Source: Kordia aestuariivivens
GTDB taxonomy: Bacteria; Bacteroidota; Bacteroidia; Flavobacteriales; Flavobacteriaceae
Reading direction: 5' to 3'
Assembly: GCF_014397005.1 (NCBI RefSeq)
Contig: NZ_JACGWS010000013.1
Coordinates: forward strand, 62,001-126,000
DNA length: 64,000 nucleotides
Both the position numbers and the translations under genes were made by a program. The notes under the pieces were generated by a model. It was not told where the DNA came from and searched no databases. It worked only from the letters and a program-made list of their open reading frames with translations. Positions 7,754-15,714 of this stretch are shown here, one piece after another; the stretch's first letter is position 1, and every line of letters starts with the position of its first letter.

Positions 7754-7798
7754 CTTTGAACAATTCGGTTTGCCTAAAGCAAACCGAATTGTTCAAAG
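7754..7798 (-). repeat. Perfect 20-bp hairpin covering the paaZ stop codon
   Basis: Arms at 7754-7773 and 7779-7798 are perfect reverse complements (20 bp) around the 5-nt loop CTAAA. The loop carries the paaZ TAG stop (7774-7776). The upstream arm on the mRNA is the coding sequence for the last residues HFEQFGL, and the downstream arm is its inverted copy. There is no clear U-tract after it, so it is more like an mRNA-protecting or processing hairpin than a terminator. A second, shorter hairpin (CTCCCGA/TCGGGAG) follows at about 7733-7753. Confidence 0.85.
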
Positions 7799-10266
7799 TG
7801 ATGATTGAAATGCTTAGTATTCATCAAACTCCACTCAAATTTGTCTAAAGCTCCAAAAACTGCATTTTTAGTCGTTGCTTCAGGGTTTTCTTTGAAATAC
7901 AATTCGAATGCGTGGTATGCTTCTATCAATTTTTGTTTGGCTTCCGCCAGATTTTCGTAGCGTGCTTCTGATATTAGATTTTGTAATAATTTTGGTGCTT
8001 CAAAGTTTCTAGGCATTTTATCGTGCGTGTACAAACTGTCTTGCACTTTTTCTAGATATTTCTCTGGAGTTTCTATTTCAAAATCTTGAATTTCTCCAGA
8101 TGCTACTCGTAGTGAATATTCCAAATGCTCTACCATTTGTTGTGACGACATGTTTCCCCAAGCTGGTTTTGTATCTTCAGTAAGTTTGCCTAAATAGTTT
8201 TGAATCGATTTTTTGTCTATTGTTTTGAACGGATTGATTTTCTGAACCATTGTCAAAATTGTCGCAATTGCCACCAATTCGTCTTCCTGATCAAATACCT
8301 CAACAAACCATTTTACAATTCCGCTTGGTAATTCTTTTCCTCTAGAATCACGATCTATTTTTTGCTTACAGGTCAATCGTACATAAATCGTATCATTGTG
8401 ATAGATTGGACGCAAGAAACGACATTCTTCCAAACCATAATTTGCCGCTACTGGACCTTTGTTTGGATAGACAAACAACCCTGCCGCTGCGGCAATGATG
8501 AAATATCCGTGCGCCGTCCGTTTTTCAAAAATACTTCCTTCCAACGAAGTGATATCTGTATGCGCATAGAAATGATCCCAAGTTAAGTTTGCAAAGTTGA
8601 TAATATCCGTATCTGTAACGGTTCGTTTGTGTGTTTTTAAAGACATTCCTGCTTCGATATCTTCCCAATGATATGCAAACGGATGTTTTAGAGTTTCTTT
8701 ATATTCGGCATTCGCCTGATAGATTCCTGTAACTTCGGTTAGTGTTGTCGGCGAACCTTGAATAGCGCAACGTTGCATGTAATGTTTGATGCCGCGCATT
8801 CCGCCCATTTCTTCACCTCCACCAGCACGTCCTGGACCACCGTGAACTAATAGTGGTAATGGTGAACCGTGGCCTGTACTTTGTTTTGCCATATCACGAT
8901 TTCCGACTAAGATTCTTCCGTGATGCGATGCTGCTCCAACTACATATTCTTTGGCGCGTTTGTCGTCATTTGTAAAGATGGAAGATACTAATGAACCTTT
9001 CCCCATTTGGGCTAATTCAATAGCTTCATCCATGTTTTTGTAAGGCATAATGGTACTCACAGGACCAAATGCTTCTATTTCGTGAACCGCTGTGTTTTTG
9101 AACGGATTGTTTTCTCTTAATAAGATTGGACTTAGGAACGCTCCTTTTTCTCCATCTGCGCCAACTGCGTCAATGTTATCTAGACTTCCATACACCATAT
9201 CAGCCGTTTGTACTAATTTGGAAACCTGATCTTTTACCGATTGCACTTGTGCTTTGTTGATTAATGCGCCCATGCGAACTTCTTTGAGTCGCGGATCACC
9301 AATGGTCACTTTATCTAATTGTTTTCCAAGTGCGATTTGTACATCTTCTACTAAGTTTTCTGGAACGATGATTCTTCGGATTGCGGTACATTTTTGACCA
9401 GTTTTTACCGTCATTTCTTTTCGAACTTCTTTGACGAATAAATCAAATTCTGGAGTTCCTGGCACTGCATCTTCTCCTAATACTGAACAGTTCAGTGAAT
9501 CGGCTTCCATGGTGAATGGAACTGCTTCTTGCACTAATCTTGGATGTGCTTTTAAGATTCTTCCTGTATGTGCCGAACCTGTAAATGTTACTACATCTTG
9601 AGATTCTACTGTATCTAGAATACTTTTTGTCATTCCACTTAAGAGTTGCAATGCGCCTTCCGGCAAGATTCCAGAATCTATAATGACTCTTACAACTGCT
9701 TCTGTTAAGTAGGATGTTTGTGGTGCTGGTAATACTACTGCTGCCATTCCTGCCATCCAGTTTACGGCACATTTTTCTAACATTCCCCATACTGGGAAGT
9801 TGAATGCGTTGATGTGAACTGCAACGCCACGTTTTGGCACTAAGATATGATGCGCCATGAAACGTCCGCCACGCGACAAATCGATTGGATCGCCTTCTAC
9901 ATGGTATGGTTGATTTGGAAATAGTTTACGAAGTGAAGCATTTGCGAATAGGTTTCCGAATCCGCCTTCGATATCAATCCAACTATCCACACGTGTTGCG
10001 CCCGTTTTGTAACTGATGTCGTAGAATTGTTCTTTTCGTTTGTTGAGATATAAAGCTAGTGTTTTGAGCATGTTTCCACGCTCTTGAAAAGTCATTTTTC
10101 GAAGTTTTTCGCCTCCTTTTGTTCTTCCGTACGCAAGTGCTGACGGAATATCGAGTCCTTCTGTGGTTGCAAATCCGATGGTTTCTCCTGTTACGGCATC
10201 AAACATTGGTGAACCTTCTCCGGTTCCTTGCGTCCATTGTCCGTTAATATAGCTTTGTAGAATCAT
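7774..10266 (-). CDS. paaZ: Bifunctional PaaZ (oxepin-CoA hydrolase / semialdehyde dehydrogenase) with C-terminal DinB-like domain
   Basis: 830 aa against about 680 in E. coli. Residues 1 to about 510 are an aldehyde dehydrogenase (general base in FTMEADSLNC, catalytic Cys in VKTGQKCTAIRR). About 525-670 is a MaoC-like hotdog hydratase (WDHFYAHTDITSLEGSIFEK, then TAHGYFIIAAAAGLF). These open the oxepin-CoA ring and oxidise the aldehyde. From about 680 to 830 there is an extra domain (KPAWGNMSSQQMVEHLEYSL, ending MNTKHFNHHFEQFGLL) resembling DUF1569/DinB four-helix proteins, with histidines placed as in their metal sites. Its role is unknown. The stop codon lies in the loop of a perfect hairpin. 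Confidence 0.93.
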   Translation of the reverse strand: MILQSYINGQWTQGTGEGSPMFDAVTGETIGFATTEGLDIPSALAYGRTKGGEKLRKMTFQERGNMLKTLALYLNKRKEQFYDISYKTGATRVDSWIDIEGGFGNLFANASLRKLFPNQPYHVEGDPIDLSRGGRFMAHHILVPKRGVAVHINAFNFPVWGMLEKCAVNWMAGMAAVVLPAPQTSYLTEAVVRVIIDSGILPEGALQLLSGMTKSILDTVESQDVVTFTGSAHTGRILKAHPRLVQEAVPFTMEADSLNCSVLGEDAVPGTPEFDLFVKEVRKEMTVKTGQKCTAIRRIIVPENLVEDVQIALGKQLDKVTIGDPRLKEVRMGALINKAQVQSVKDQVSKLVQTADMVYGSLDNIDAVGADGEKGAFLSPILLRENNPFKNTAVHEIEAFGPVSTIMPYKNMDEAIELAQMGKGSLVSSIFTNDDKRAKEYVVGAASHHGRILVGNRDMAKQSTGHGSPLPLLVHGGPGRAGGGEEMGGMRGIKHYMQRCAIQGSPTTLTEVTGIYQANAEYKETLKHPFAYHWEDIEAGMSLKTHKRTVTDTDIINFANLTWDHFYAHTDITSLEGSIFEKRTAHGYFIIAAAAGLFVYPNKGPVAANYGLEECRFLRPIYHNDTIYVRLTCKQKIDRDSRGKELPSGIVKWFVEVFDQEDELVAIATILTMVQKINPFKTIDKKSIQNYLGKLTEDTKPAWGNMSSQQMVEHLEYSLRVASGEIQDFEIETPEKYLEKVQDSLYTHDKMPRNFEAPKLLQNLISEARYENLAEAKQKLIEAYHAFELYFKENPEATTKNAVFGALDKFEWSLMNTKHFNHHFEQFGLL

Positions 10267-10356
10267 ATTTCGTTGTTGGTTTCTTGTTGTTGGTTGTTGG
10301 TTGCGTCGCTTTGCTCCTAGTTTTTTTGTTTATTTGTTTTTCTGTTGATTTGTTTT

Positions 10357-10389
10357 ACTCTTAACTCATCACTTTTTAACTTTTAACTT
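10357..10389. repeat. Dispersed intergenic word, copy 2
   Basis: Within the gap upstream of paaZ (10267-10452) lie a GTTGTTGG-rich stretch right after the start codon, similar to the ilvE leader, and this 33-bp near copy of 1621-1652 and 63296-63327. The rest (about 10400-10447) is made of CTCAATACTCAATTCTC-like words. No gene was seen. Confidence 0.55.
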
Positions 10390-10452
10390 ATTTTGTTGAT
10401 TTATTATTTCGGCTTTCTCAATACTCAATTCTCATATCTCAATTCTAGCTCC

Positions 10453-10538
10453 GCGTTAGGGATTGAGGCTTTGTTGGAGCTCCTCGCAGAGAGCGACTGC
10501 CGAAAGCGCGACCGCCATTTTTCATGGTGGGAACGCCC
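10453..10538 (-). ncRNA. Conserved structured 3'-flank element, copy B
   Basis: An 86-nt copy with plus-strand ends GCGTTAGGGATTGAGGCTTT and GGGAACGCCC. Internal hairpins are GAGCTCCTCGCAGAGAGC and CCGCCATTTTTCATGGTGG. On the minus strand it begins 11 nt after the paaJ stop, so it sits between paaJ and paaZ. It shares its two conserved ends with copies A and C, while the hairpins between differ in sequence. This pattern (conserved ends, variable stems) is what a folded RNA or a REP-like element would give. Confidence 0.6.
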
Positions 10539-10549
10539 AAATTTATATT

Positions 10550-11758
10550 TTAAATAGTTACATTTTCAATGATTGCCGCATAGCCTTGTCCGACACCGAT
10601 ACACATGGTAATGAGCGCGTAACGCTTGTTGGTTTCCTGTAATTGCAACGCCGCCGAATACGCAATACGTGTTCCGGTAACGCCCAATGGATGACCGATT
10701 GCGATTGCGCCACCATTTGGGTTGATTCGTGCATCATCGTCCGCCAATCCCCATTCGCGAATGCACGCTAAACTCTGCGCTGCAAAGGCTTCGTTGAGTT
10801 CGATAACGTCCATATCATCCATCGTTAATCCTGCTTTTTGTAAGGCTTTGTTGGACGCATTTACAGGACCAATTCCCATGATGCGTGGTTCTACACCCAC
10901 AACTGCCGAACTTACGATGCGTGCCATTGGTTTTAGATTGTATTTTTTGACAGCTGCTTCCGAAGCGATGATTGTTGCCGCCGCGCCATCATTTAGACCC
11001 GAAGCATTTCCTGCGGTAACACTTCCGTTGCCTTTGAAGGCTGCTCTTAGTTTTCCTAAGATTTCTGCCGTCGTTGTTGGTTTTATGAATTCATCATCCT
11101 TGAAGATGATTGGATCTTTTTTACGTTGCGGAATTTCCACAGCTACGATTTCTTTGGCTAAACGTCCAGATTTTTGTGCTGCCGTCGCTTTCATTTGACT
11201 TCTGTATGCAAATGCATCTTGATCTTCGCGAGAGATATTGTATTTTTCGACTAGGTTTTCTGCCGTCATTCCCATGCCGTCCGTTCCGTACGCATCGTGC
11301 ATTTTTGAGTTGACGAATCGCCAACCGAAACTTGTATCGTACATTTTAGCATCCGAACCATACGCACTTGTAGGTTTCGCAATTGCATACGGACCACGCG
11401 TCATGTTTTCCGTTCCACCAGCAATGAATACATGTCCGTCACCAGCTTTGATTGCACGATTGGCGTGAATGATTGCTGATAATCCAGAGCTACACAATCT
11501 GTTTACCGTTTCGCCAGGAACCGTGAATGGCAATCCTGCAAGTAGTAACGACATGCGTGCTACATTACGATTGTCTTCTCCCGCTTGATTTGCACAACCG
11601 ATGATGACATCGTCATACGCGTCTTTTGGAATGTTTGGATTACGATCTGTGACTTCTTTGATCACCAAAGCGCCCAAATCATCTACACGTTGCGTAGCGA
11701 GTGTTCCTTTGAATTTTCCTATTGGAGTTCGAACTCCGTCTATGATGTATGCTTCCAT
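10550..11758 (-). CDS. paaJ: Thiolase of the phenylacetate pathway (3-oxoadipyl-CoA / 3-oxo-5,6-dehydrosuberyl-CoA thiolase)
   Basis: A 402-aa type II (degradative) thiolase. Cys89 in ETVNRLCSSGLSA is the acylated nucleophile. The GGAIAIGHPLGVTG histidine and the second cysteine in ALITMCIGVGQG complete the site. The length and the stretches EDNRNVARMSLLLAGLP and GGTENMTRGPYA are typical of PaaJ/PcaF rather than FadA. It splits acetyl-CoA from 3-oxo acyl-CoA intermediates. It is followed on the minus strand by structured element B and paaZ. The same protein could also serve beta-ketoadipate degradation. Confidence 0.9.
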   Translation of the reverse strand: MEAYIIDGVRTPIGKFKGTLATQRVDDLGALVIKEVTDRNPNIPKDAYDDVIIGCANQAGEDNRNVARMSLLLAGLPFTVPGETVNRLCSSGLSAIIHANRAIKAGDGHVFIAGGTENMTRGPYAIAKPTSAYGSDAKMYDTSFGWRFVNSKMHDAYGTDGMGMTAENLVEKYNISREDQDAFAYRSQMKATAAQKSGRLAKEIVAVEIPQRKKDPIIFKDDEFIKPTTTAEILGKLRAAFKGNGSVTAGNASGLNDGAAATIIASEAAVKKYNLKPMARIVSSAVVGVEPRIMGIGPVNASNKALQKAGLTMDDMDVIELNEAFAAQSLACIREWGLADDDARINPNGGAIAIGHPLGVTGTRIAYSAALQLQETNKRYALITMCIGVGQGYAAIIENVTI

Positions 11759-11849
11759 GTTTGAAATGTAAAATTTAAAACTCTAAATGTAAAATGTAAA
11801 AGTGTTTGTTTGGATTACCAAACTGTATTTAGAACTTTTTCATTGATGC

Positions 11850-12212
11850 TTATTTTTTGTTTGATGTTTTTATGCTTGTTGTAAAGATAGCAACCAATTC
11901 GCTGCATTCTTTCTCTATTTTCTTAAATTCATTGATGTCTTTAACCAAGTTTGCTTCTATCATAATCTGCATGTTTACTTGAGATTCTCTCAACTCTTTT
12001 AGACATATTTTCATTTTATGAATAAAATCTCTTTTTGATTCAGCTGCTTGCGCTTCTCCATAATTTAATGCTGACGATGTTACTGAACGAATGAGCTGTT
12101 TTAATAAATGTTCAGATGCAAATTCTTTTTTTAGTGTCGAAGCATTTATAATTATGCTTGCAGAGAATTTTACTAATCGTTCCTGTAAATTGTATTGTTT
12201 CCGCGTCTCCAC
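11850..12212 (-). CDS. Four-helix-bundle protein (S23 family)
   Basis: A 120-aa all-helical protein of the family first found as rRNA intervening-sequence (S23) proteins. It has the core YGEAQAAESKRDFIHKMKIC followed by LKELRESQVNMQIMIE, with a helix pair on each side. The only start upstream is GTG at 12212. Function is unknown; such genes are scattered in Bacteroidota. It sits inside the paa cluster between paaI and paaJ without an obvious link to the pathway, so it is probably an insertion. AAATGTAAAA-type words flank it on both sides. Confidence 0.8.
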   Translation of the reverse strand: METRKQYNLQERLVKFSASIIINASTLKKEFASEHLLKQLIRSVTSSALNYGEAQAAESKRDFIHKMKICLKELRESQVNMQIMIEANLVKDINEFKKIEKECSELVAIFTTSIKTSNKK

Positions 12213-12248
12213 TTTTACATTTTTAATTTGAAATTTTACATTTAGAGT

Positions 12249-12653
12249 TTATTCCCAATCTTTTTGTGTTCGGTACACAACTCCTTTGAATAATGCGATG
12301 AGTTCGTCACCACGTTTGACTTCAATGATGTTAAAACCGAGTTTGTTTTTTACTTTTTCTATGACAGATTCTGCATAAATATAATCACCTTCTTCTAATG
12401 CTTCAATGTGATTGATAGATGTTTCGATAGAAACCGCATATTTACCATGTGTGTTTGCCGCGAATCCAAAAGCCGTGTCTGCTAGCGAGTAACTGATTCC
12501 GCCATGTGCTTTTGCCATACTGTTGAGCATGTCTTTACGAATGGTCAATCCAACTTTACATCTTCCTATCTCACATTCCAAAATTTCAATTCCCAACCAC
12601 GTACTGAACGGATCGAGACTGAGCATTTTGTGTGGTATTTTGTTTCCTTGCAT
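12249..12653 (-). CDS. paaI: Hydroxyphenylacetyl-CoA thioesterase PaaI
   Basis: A 134-aa hotdog-fold thioesterase. The motif AHGGISYSLADTAF (His50-Gly51-Gly52, Asp59) is the catalytic signature of the PaaI group, in which the Asp activates water. Length matches the family. It releases CoA from aberrant ring-hydroxylated or stalled phenylacetyl-CoA products and so protects the CoA pool. It lies after the 106-aa unknown gene and paaH on the same strand. Confidence 0.92.
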   Translation of the reverse strand: MQGNKIPHKMLSLDPFSTWLGIEILECEIGRCKVGLTIRKDMLNSMAKAHGGISYSLADTAFGFAANTHGKYAVSIETSINHIEALEEGDYIYAESVIEKVKNKLGFNIIEVKRGDELIALFKGVVYRTQKDWE

Positions 12654-12706
12654 GTTTGAATTTTAAATGTTGAATTATAGATTTTAAGTTATAATCCTTT
12701 GCATTT

Positions 12707-13027
12707 TTATTTTTCACTCTTATATATTATTGCCGTTTGTCTTATTGATTTCGCGTCTAAAATTTGAATTAATTCTTCATCATTATCACATTCAATTAGC
12801 AATCCTGCATGTCTGGTTTTTACCTCGTCATAGTCTAAGTAATGTGGAGGACGAAAATAATCAACACCAATAATTTTTCTAACTAGAATAACATCTTCTA
12901 AATTAAATTCTAAATAATTTCCTGCTTCTATCTGTCCATGATGTTTTACATCGATATTTCCCGTCAAGACAAGACCCAATTTGACTTTAAACTTATCTTC
13001 AATATCAATTTCCAATAGTTTTTCCAT
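12707..13027 (-). CDS. Hypothetical protein translationally coupled to paaH
   Basis: A 106-aa soluble protein with no signal or membrane segment that I recognise. It is acidic and appears beta-rich at the N-terminus (LGLVLTGNIDVKHHGQIEAG, then LEFNLEDVILVRKIIGVDYF), with a DNDEELIQIL helix near the end. Its ATG overlaps the paaH stop by one base (TAATG), a sign of coupled translation. Its place inside the paa cluster may be functional or accidental. No family assignment is offered. Confidence 0.7.
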   Translation of the reverse strand: MEKLLEIDIEDKFKVKLGLVLTGNIDVKHHGQIEAGNYLEFNLEDVILVRKIIGVDYFRPPHYLDYDEVKTRHAGLLIECDNDEELIQILDAKSIRQTAIIYKSEK

Positions 13028-14199
13028 TAAAAGAAATTCTTTCCTTGACGATTTAATTTTCTAAGCAACGGCGAACAACGATATCTGTCTTCATGGTATT
13101 CGTCGTAAAGTTTGTCTAAAGTTTCCACACACCAATCGATTCCTTTTTCATCTGCCCAAGCTAATAATCCTTTTGGATAGTTTACGCCTTTGGTCATGGC
13201 GTTGTCGATGTCTTCTGTGGAAGCGATGTTTAAGAATAAAGCATCTGCTGCTTCGTTGATAAGCATTACAAGAACTCGATCGAAAATTTGATTTGCTAGT
13301 TCTTCATCATAAGGCTTCTCGACTGCGCTCGAAGTGACACGTCCGTTTTCATCGTAATCATAATATCCTTTCCCAGTTTTTCTACCTAAATACCCAGCTT
13401 CTGACAAGCGTTTTTGCGTGAATGAAGGTTTGTATCGAGCATCGAAATAGAATGCTGTAAATACAGTTTCCGTCACGGTATAGTTTACATCATTTCCAAT
13501 GAAATCCATCAATTCAAATGGTCCCATACGGAATCCGCCCAATGTCTTTAATGCTTTGTCGATGGTAGCGAAATCAGCCAATCCTTCTTCATAGATTCGT
13601 AACGATTCTCCATAGAAAGGTCGTGCAACTCTATTTACGATGAATCCTGGCGTATCTTTTGCCACAGCGACTACTTTTTTCCAATCGGCAATAGTTTTGA
13701 TTGTTTTGTCTAAGACTTCTTGCGACGTTTGAATCGCAGGAATTACCTCAACCAATTTCATTAATGGTGCTGGATTGAAGAAATGAATTCCAATACAACG
13801 CGCAGGATTTTTTAATGCAGAAGCAATGGAAGCTATTGATAATGACGAAGTGTTTGAAGCTATGATTGCTTCTTCAGAAAGATATGTTTCTAATTCTACA
13901 AATACTTTTTGCTTGATGTCTAGGTTTTCTATAATTGCTTCGATAGTTAGGTCCGAATCGCCTAAATCCTTGAGCGAATCTACATAGGAAATGTTTCCTT
14001 GAATGCGTTTTTTTTCAGCGGTATTGATTCGTCCTTTTTCGACCAATCGATTTAATATTTTTTCTAAAGCTGCTTTACTTTTGTCTAAAGCCGCTTGTTT
14101 TGTATCGTATAGTTTGACTATGCATCCAGCAGTTGCTGCAACTTGCGCAATTCCGCTTCCCATAGTTCCTGAACCTATTATTCCTACGTTTTTGATCAT
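13027..14199 (-). CDS. paaH: 3-hydroxyacyl-CoA dehydrogenase (3-hydroxyadipyl-CoA dehydrogenase)
   Basis: A 390-aa NAD-dependent dehydrogenase. The Rossmann motif is at residues 7-14 (GIIGSGTMGSGIAQ), the catalytic His is in GIHFFNPAPLMKLVEVI, and the C-terminal domain has GGFRMGPFELMDFIGNDVNY. E. coli PaaH is longer (475 aa); this is the shorter one-and-a-half-domain form. It oxidises 3-hydroxyadipyl-CoA in the last steps of the paa route. Near residue 290 the sequence reads RVTSSAVEKPYDEE. The VTSSAVE piece is encoded by a dispersed palindromic repeat (13315-13340) that lies in frame. Confidence 0.9.
   Translation of the reverse strand: MIKNVGIIGSGTMGSGIAQVAATAGCIVKLYDTKQAALDKSKAALEKILNRLVEKGRINTAEKKRIQGNISYVDSLKDLGDSDLTIEAIIENLDIKQKVFVELETYLSEEAIIASNTSSLSIASIASALKNPARCIGIHFFNPAPLMKLVEVIPAIQTSQEVLDKTIKTIADWKKVVAVAKDTPGFIVNRVARPFYGESLRIYEEGLADFATIDKALKTLGGFRMGPFELMDFIGNDVNYTVTETVFTAFYFDARYKPSFTQKRLSEAGYLGRKTGKGYYDYDENGRVTSSAVEKPYDEELANQIFDRVLVMLINEAADALFLNIASTEDIDNAMTKGVNYPKGLLAWADEKGIDWCVETLDKLYDEYHEDRYRCSPLLRKLNRQGKNFF
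13315..13340. repeat. TCGA-type palindromic repeat inside paaH
   Basis: The 26-bp sequence pairs CTTCTCGA with TCGAAG around CTGCGC and then runs GTGACAC. The same element occurs between genes at 16991-17016 and in the methyltransferase gene at 62945-62970. Here it encodes VTSSAVEK on the minus strand without breaking the frame. Confidence 0.8.
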
Positions 14200-14283
14200 A
14201 AATTATAAATGTTGAATTATAAATGTTAAATGTGAATTTCTTTACCTTTTACATTTAAACTTTTACATTTTGCTGTTTTATAT

Positions 14284-15069
14284 TTATTTCCCTTTAAAGT
14301 TTGGTTTTCTTTTTTCAACAAAAGAAGCAACTCCTTCTCTGTAATCTCCCGATTCACTTGCTTCAATTTGATGTTTTGATTCTAACGCAAGTTGCGCATC
14401 AAGGTCATTTGAAAGTGATTGATTTAATACTTTTTTCGTGAGACCTAATGCTTTTGTTGGCATTTTCGCTAGTTTTTCAGCCAACGCCGTTACCTCTTCT
14501 TTGAATGTTTCTAGTGGTAATACTTTGTATAGCATTCCTAAACGTTCCGCTTCTACAGCACCAACTTTGTCGCCTAATAACATTAAGGCAGATGCTTTTT
14601 GGAATCCGATTAATCGTGGTAAGAAAAACGTTCCCGCACTGTCTGGAATTAATCCGATTTTACTGAAAGCTTGAATGAAACTTACTTTTTCATGCGCTAC
14701 GACAATGTCACATGCTAATGCAATGTTTGCGCCTGCTCCAGCTGCAACACCATTGACAGCAGCAACAATTGGCTTTTCAATGGAACGAATTCGCTTGATA
14801 ATCGGATTGTAATGTTCTTCGAGTATTTTTTTGAATCCAGGATTGAGTTCAGGCTGCGTAACTTCTTTTAAATCTTGACCTGCGCAAAATGCTTTTCCTT
14901 CTCCTGTGAGTACAACAGAACGTACTTCATCATTTTGTTCACACTGATCTAAAGTGTCTTGCAAACGCAATGCCATTTCGCGATTGAAGCTATTGAATAC
15001 TTCTGGTCGATTGAGCGTTATGTGCGCTACATTGTTTTCAATTTTTAGTTCAATTGAATTATTACTCAT
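14284..15069 (-). CDS. paaG: 1,2-epoxyphenylacetyl-CoA isomerase PaaG
   Basis: A 261-aa crotonase-fold enzyme. Visible are the oxyanion-hole regions GEGKAFCAGQDLKEV and GVAAGAGANIALACDIVVA, and an Asp in FSKIGLIPDSAGTFFLPRL where hydratases have Glu, as in PaaG-type isomerases. It isomerises the ring epoxide to oxepin-CoA, the substrate of PaaZ, and may also shift double bonds later. It lies between paaD and paaH. The Asp and the context favour PaaG over a generic enoyl-CoA hydratase. Confidence 0.9.
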   Translation of the reverse strand: MSNNSIELKIENNVAHITLNRPEVFNSFNREMALRLQDTLDQCEQNDEVRSVVLTGEGKAFCAGQDLKEVTQPELNPGFKKILEEHYNPIIKRIRSIEKPIVAAVNGVAAGAGANIALACDIVVAHEKVSFIQAFSKIGLIPDSAGTFFLPRLIGFQKASALMLLGDKVGAVEAERLGMLYKVLPLETFKEEVTALAEKLAKMPTKALGLTKKVLNQSLSNDLDAQLALESKHQIEASESGDYREGVASFVEKRKPNFKGK

Positions 15070-15123
15070 ACCTTATTTTTTTATTTCTACTATAAATAGA
15101 GATTCCTGCTTGTGCAGGAATTA

Positions 15124-15624
15124 TTATTTTAAACATTTAAAGTAATCAAAAGGTTCTAAACAGTCTTCGCATTTGAATAATGCTTTACATGCTGTGGAAC
15201 CAAATTGACTGACTAATTTTGTGTTGGATGAATTGCAATTGGTACATTTTACAATGCGTTTGTCTCCAAGCAAGGCTTCTTTGTCTGCATCAGCTTCCAA
15301 CGGCGGCGCAATTCCGTATTCGCGGAGTGCATTTCGTCCACGTTCTGTAATCCAGTCCGTTGTCCATGCTGGCGACAGAATTAGTTTTACGCTGGATTTA
15401 TAACCGTTTTCTTCGAGTGCTTTTGTGATGTCTTCGCCAATAACGTCCATTGCAGGACAACCTGTGTACGTTGGTGTAATTTTAACTTCCACGATTCCAT
15501 CAACAAGTATCGCTGAACGCACAACGCCCATATCCATGATAGAAAGTACTGGAATTTCAGGATCGGATACTTTTTCCAGTATTGGAATGAGGTCTTCGTC
15601 TATGTATTGATTGGTTGTGATCAT
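15124..15624 (-). CDS. paaD: Phenylacetyl-CoA epoxidase assembly subunit PaaD
   Basis: A 166-aa protein with an N-terminal MIP18/DUF59 domain (VSDPEIPVLSIMDMGVVRSA, then TPTYTGCPAMDVI) and a C-terminal zinc ribbon built from CTNCNSSNTK and CEDCLEP plus further cysteines. PaaD is needed for epoxidase maturation, probably through Fe-S or metal insertion, and is not a catalytic subunit. It follows paaC on the minus strand, and a 21-bp hairpin separates them. Confidence 0.92.
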   Translation of the reverse strand: MITTNQYIDEDLIPILEKVSDPEIPVLSIMDMGVVRSAILVDGIVEVKITPTYTGCPAMDVIGEDITKALEENGYKSSVKLILSPAWTTDWITERGRNALREYGIAPPLEADADKEALLGDKRIVKCTNCNSSNTKLVSQFGSTACKALFKCEDCLEPFDYFKCLK

Positions 15625-15645
15625 TTTGATTTGTAATACGTTTGA

Positions 15646-15714
15646 TGAGATCCTGAATCAAGTTCAGGATGAAGTGGTAACATTTCTGATTTCTCAGAAA
15701 TGTTACCACTTCAT
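15646..15714 (-). repeat. Perfect 21-bp hairpin covering the paaC stop codon, beside a CAAG-type palindrome
   Basis: Arms 15669-15689 and 15694-15714 are perfect reverse complements around the 4-nt loop TTTC. On the mRNA, the first arm contains the last paaC codons (Met-Lys-Trp) and the TAA stop (15705-15703); the second arm is its inverted copy. Directly next to it, 15646-15672 is a palindrome ATCCTGAA-TCAAG-TTCAGGAT. The paaZ 3' end shows the same architecture. Confidence 0.85.

Noticed and set aside
9443-9790. 115-aa antisense/alternate frame inside paaZ
   Set aside because: Overlaps strongly supported coding sequence; low-complexity Arg/Ser-rich shadow.
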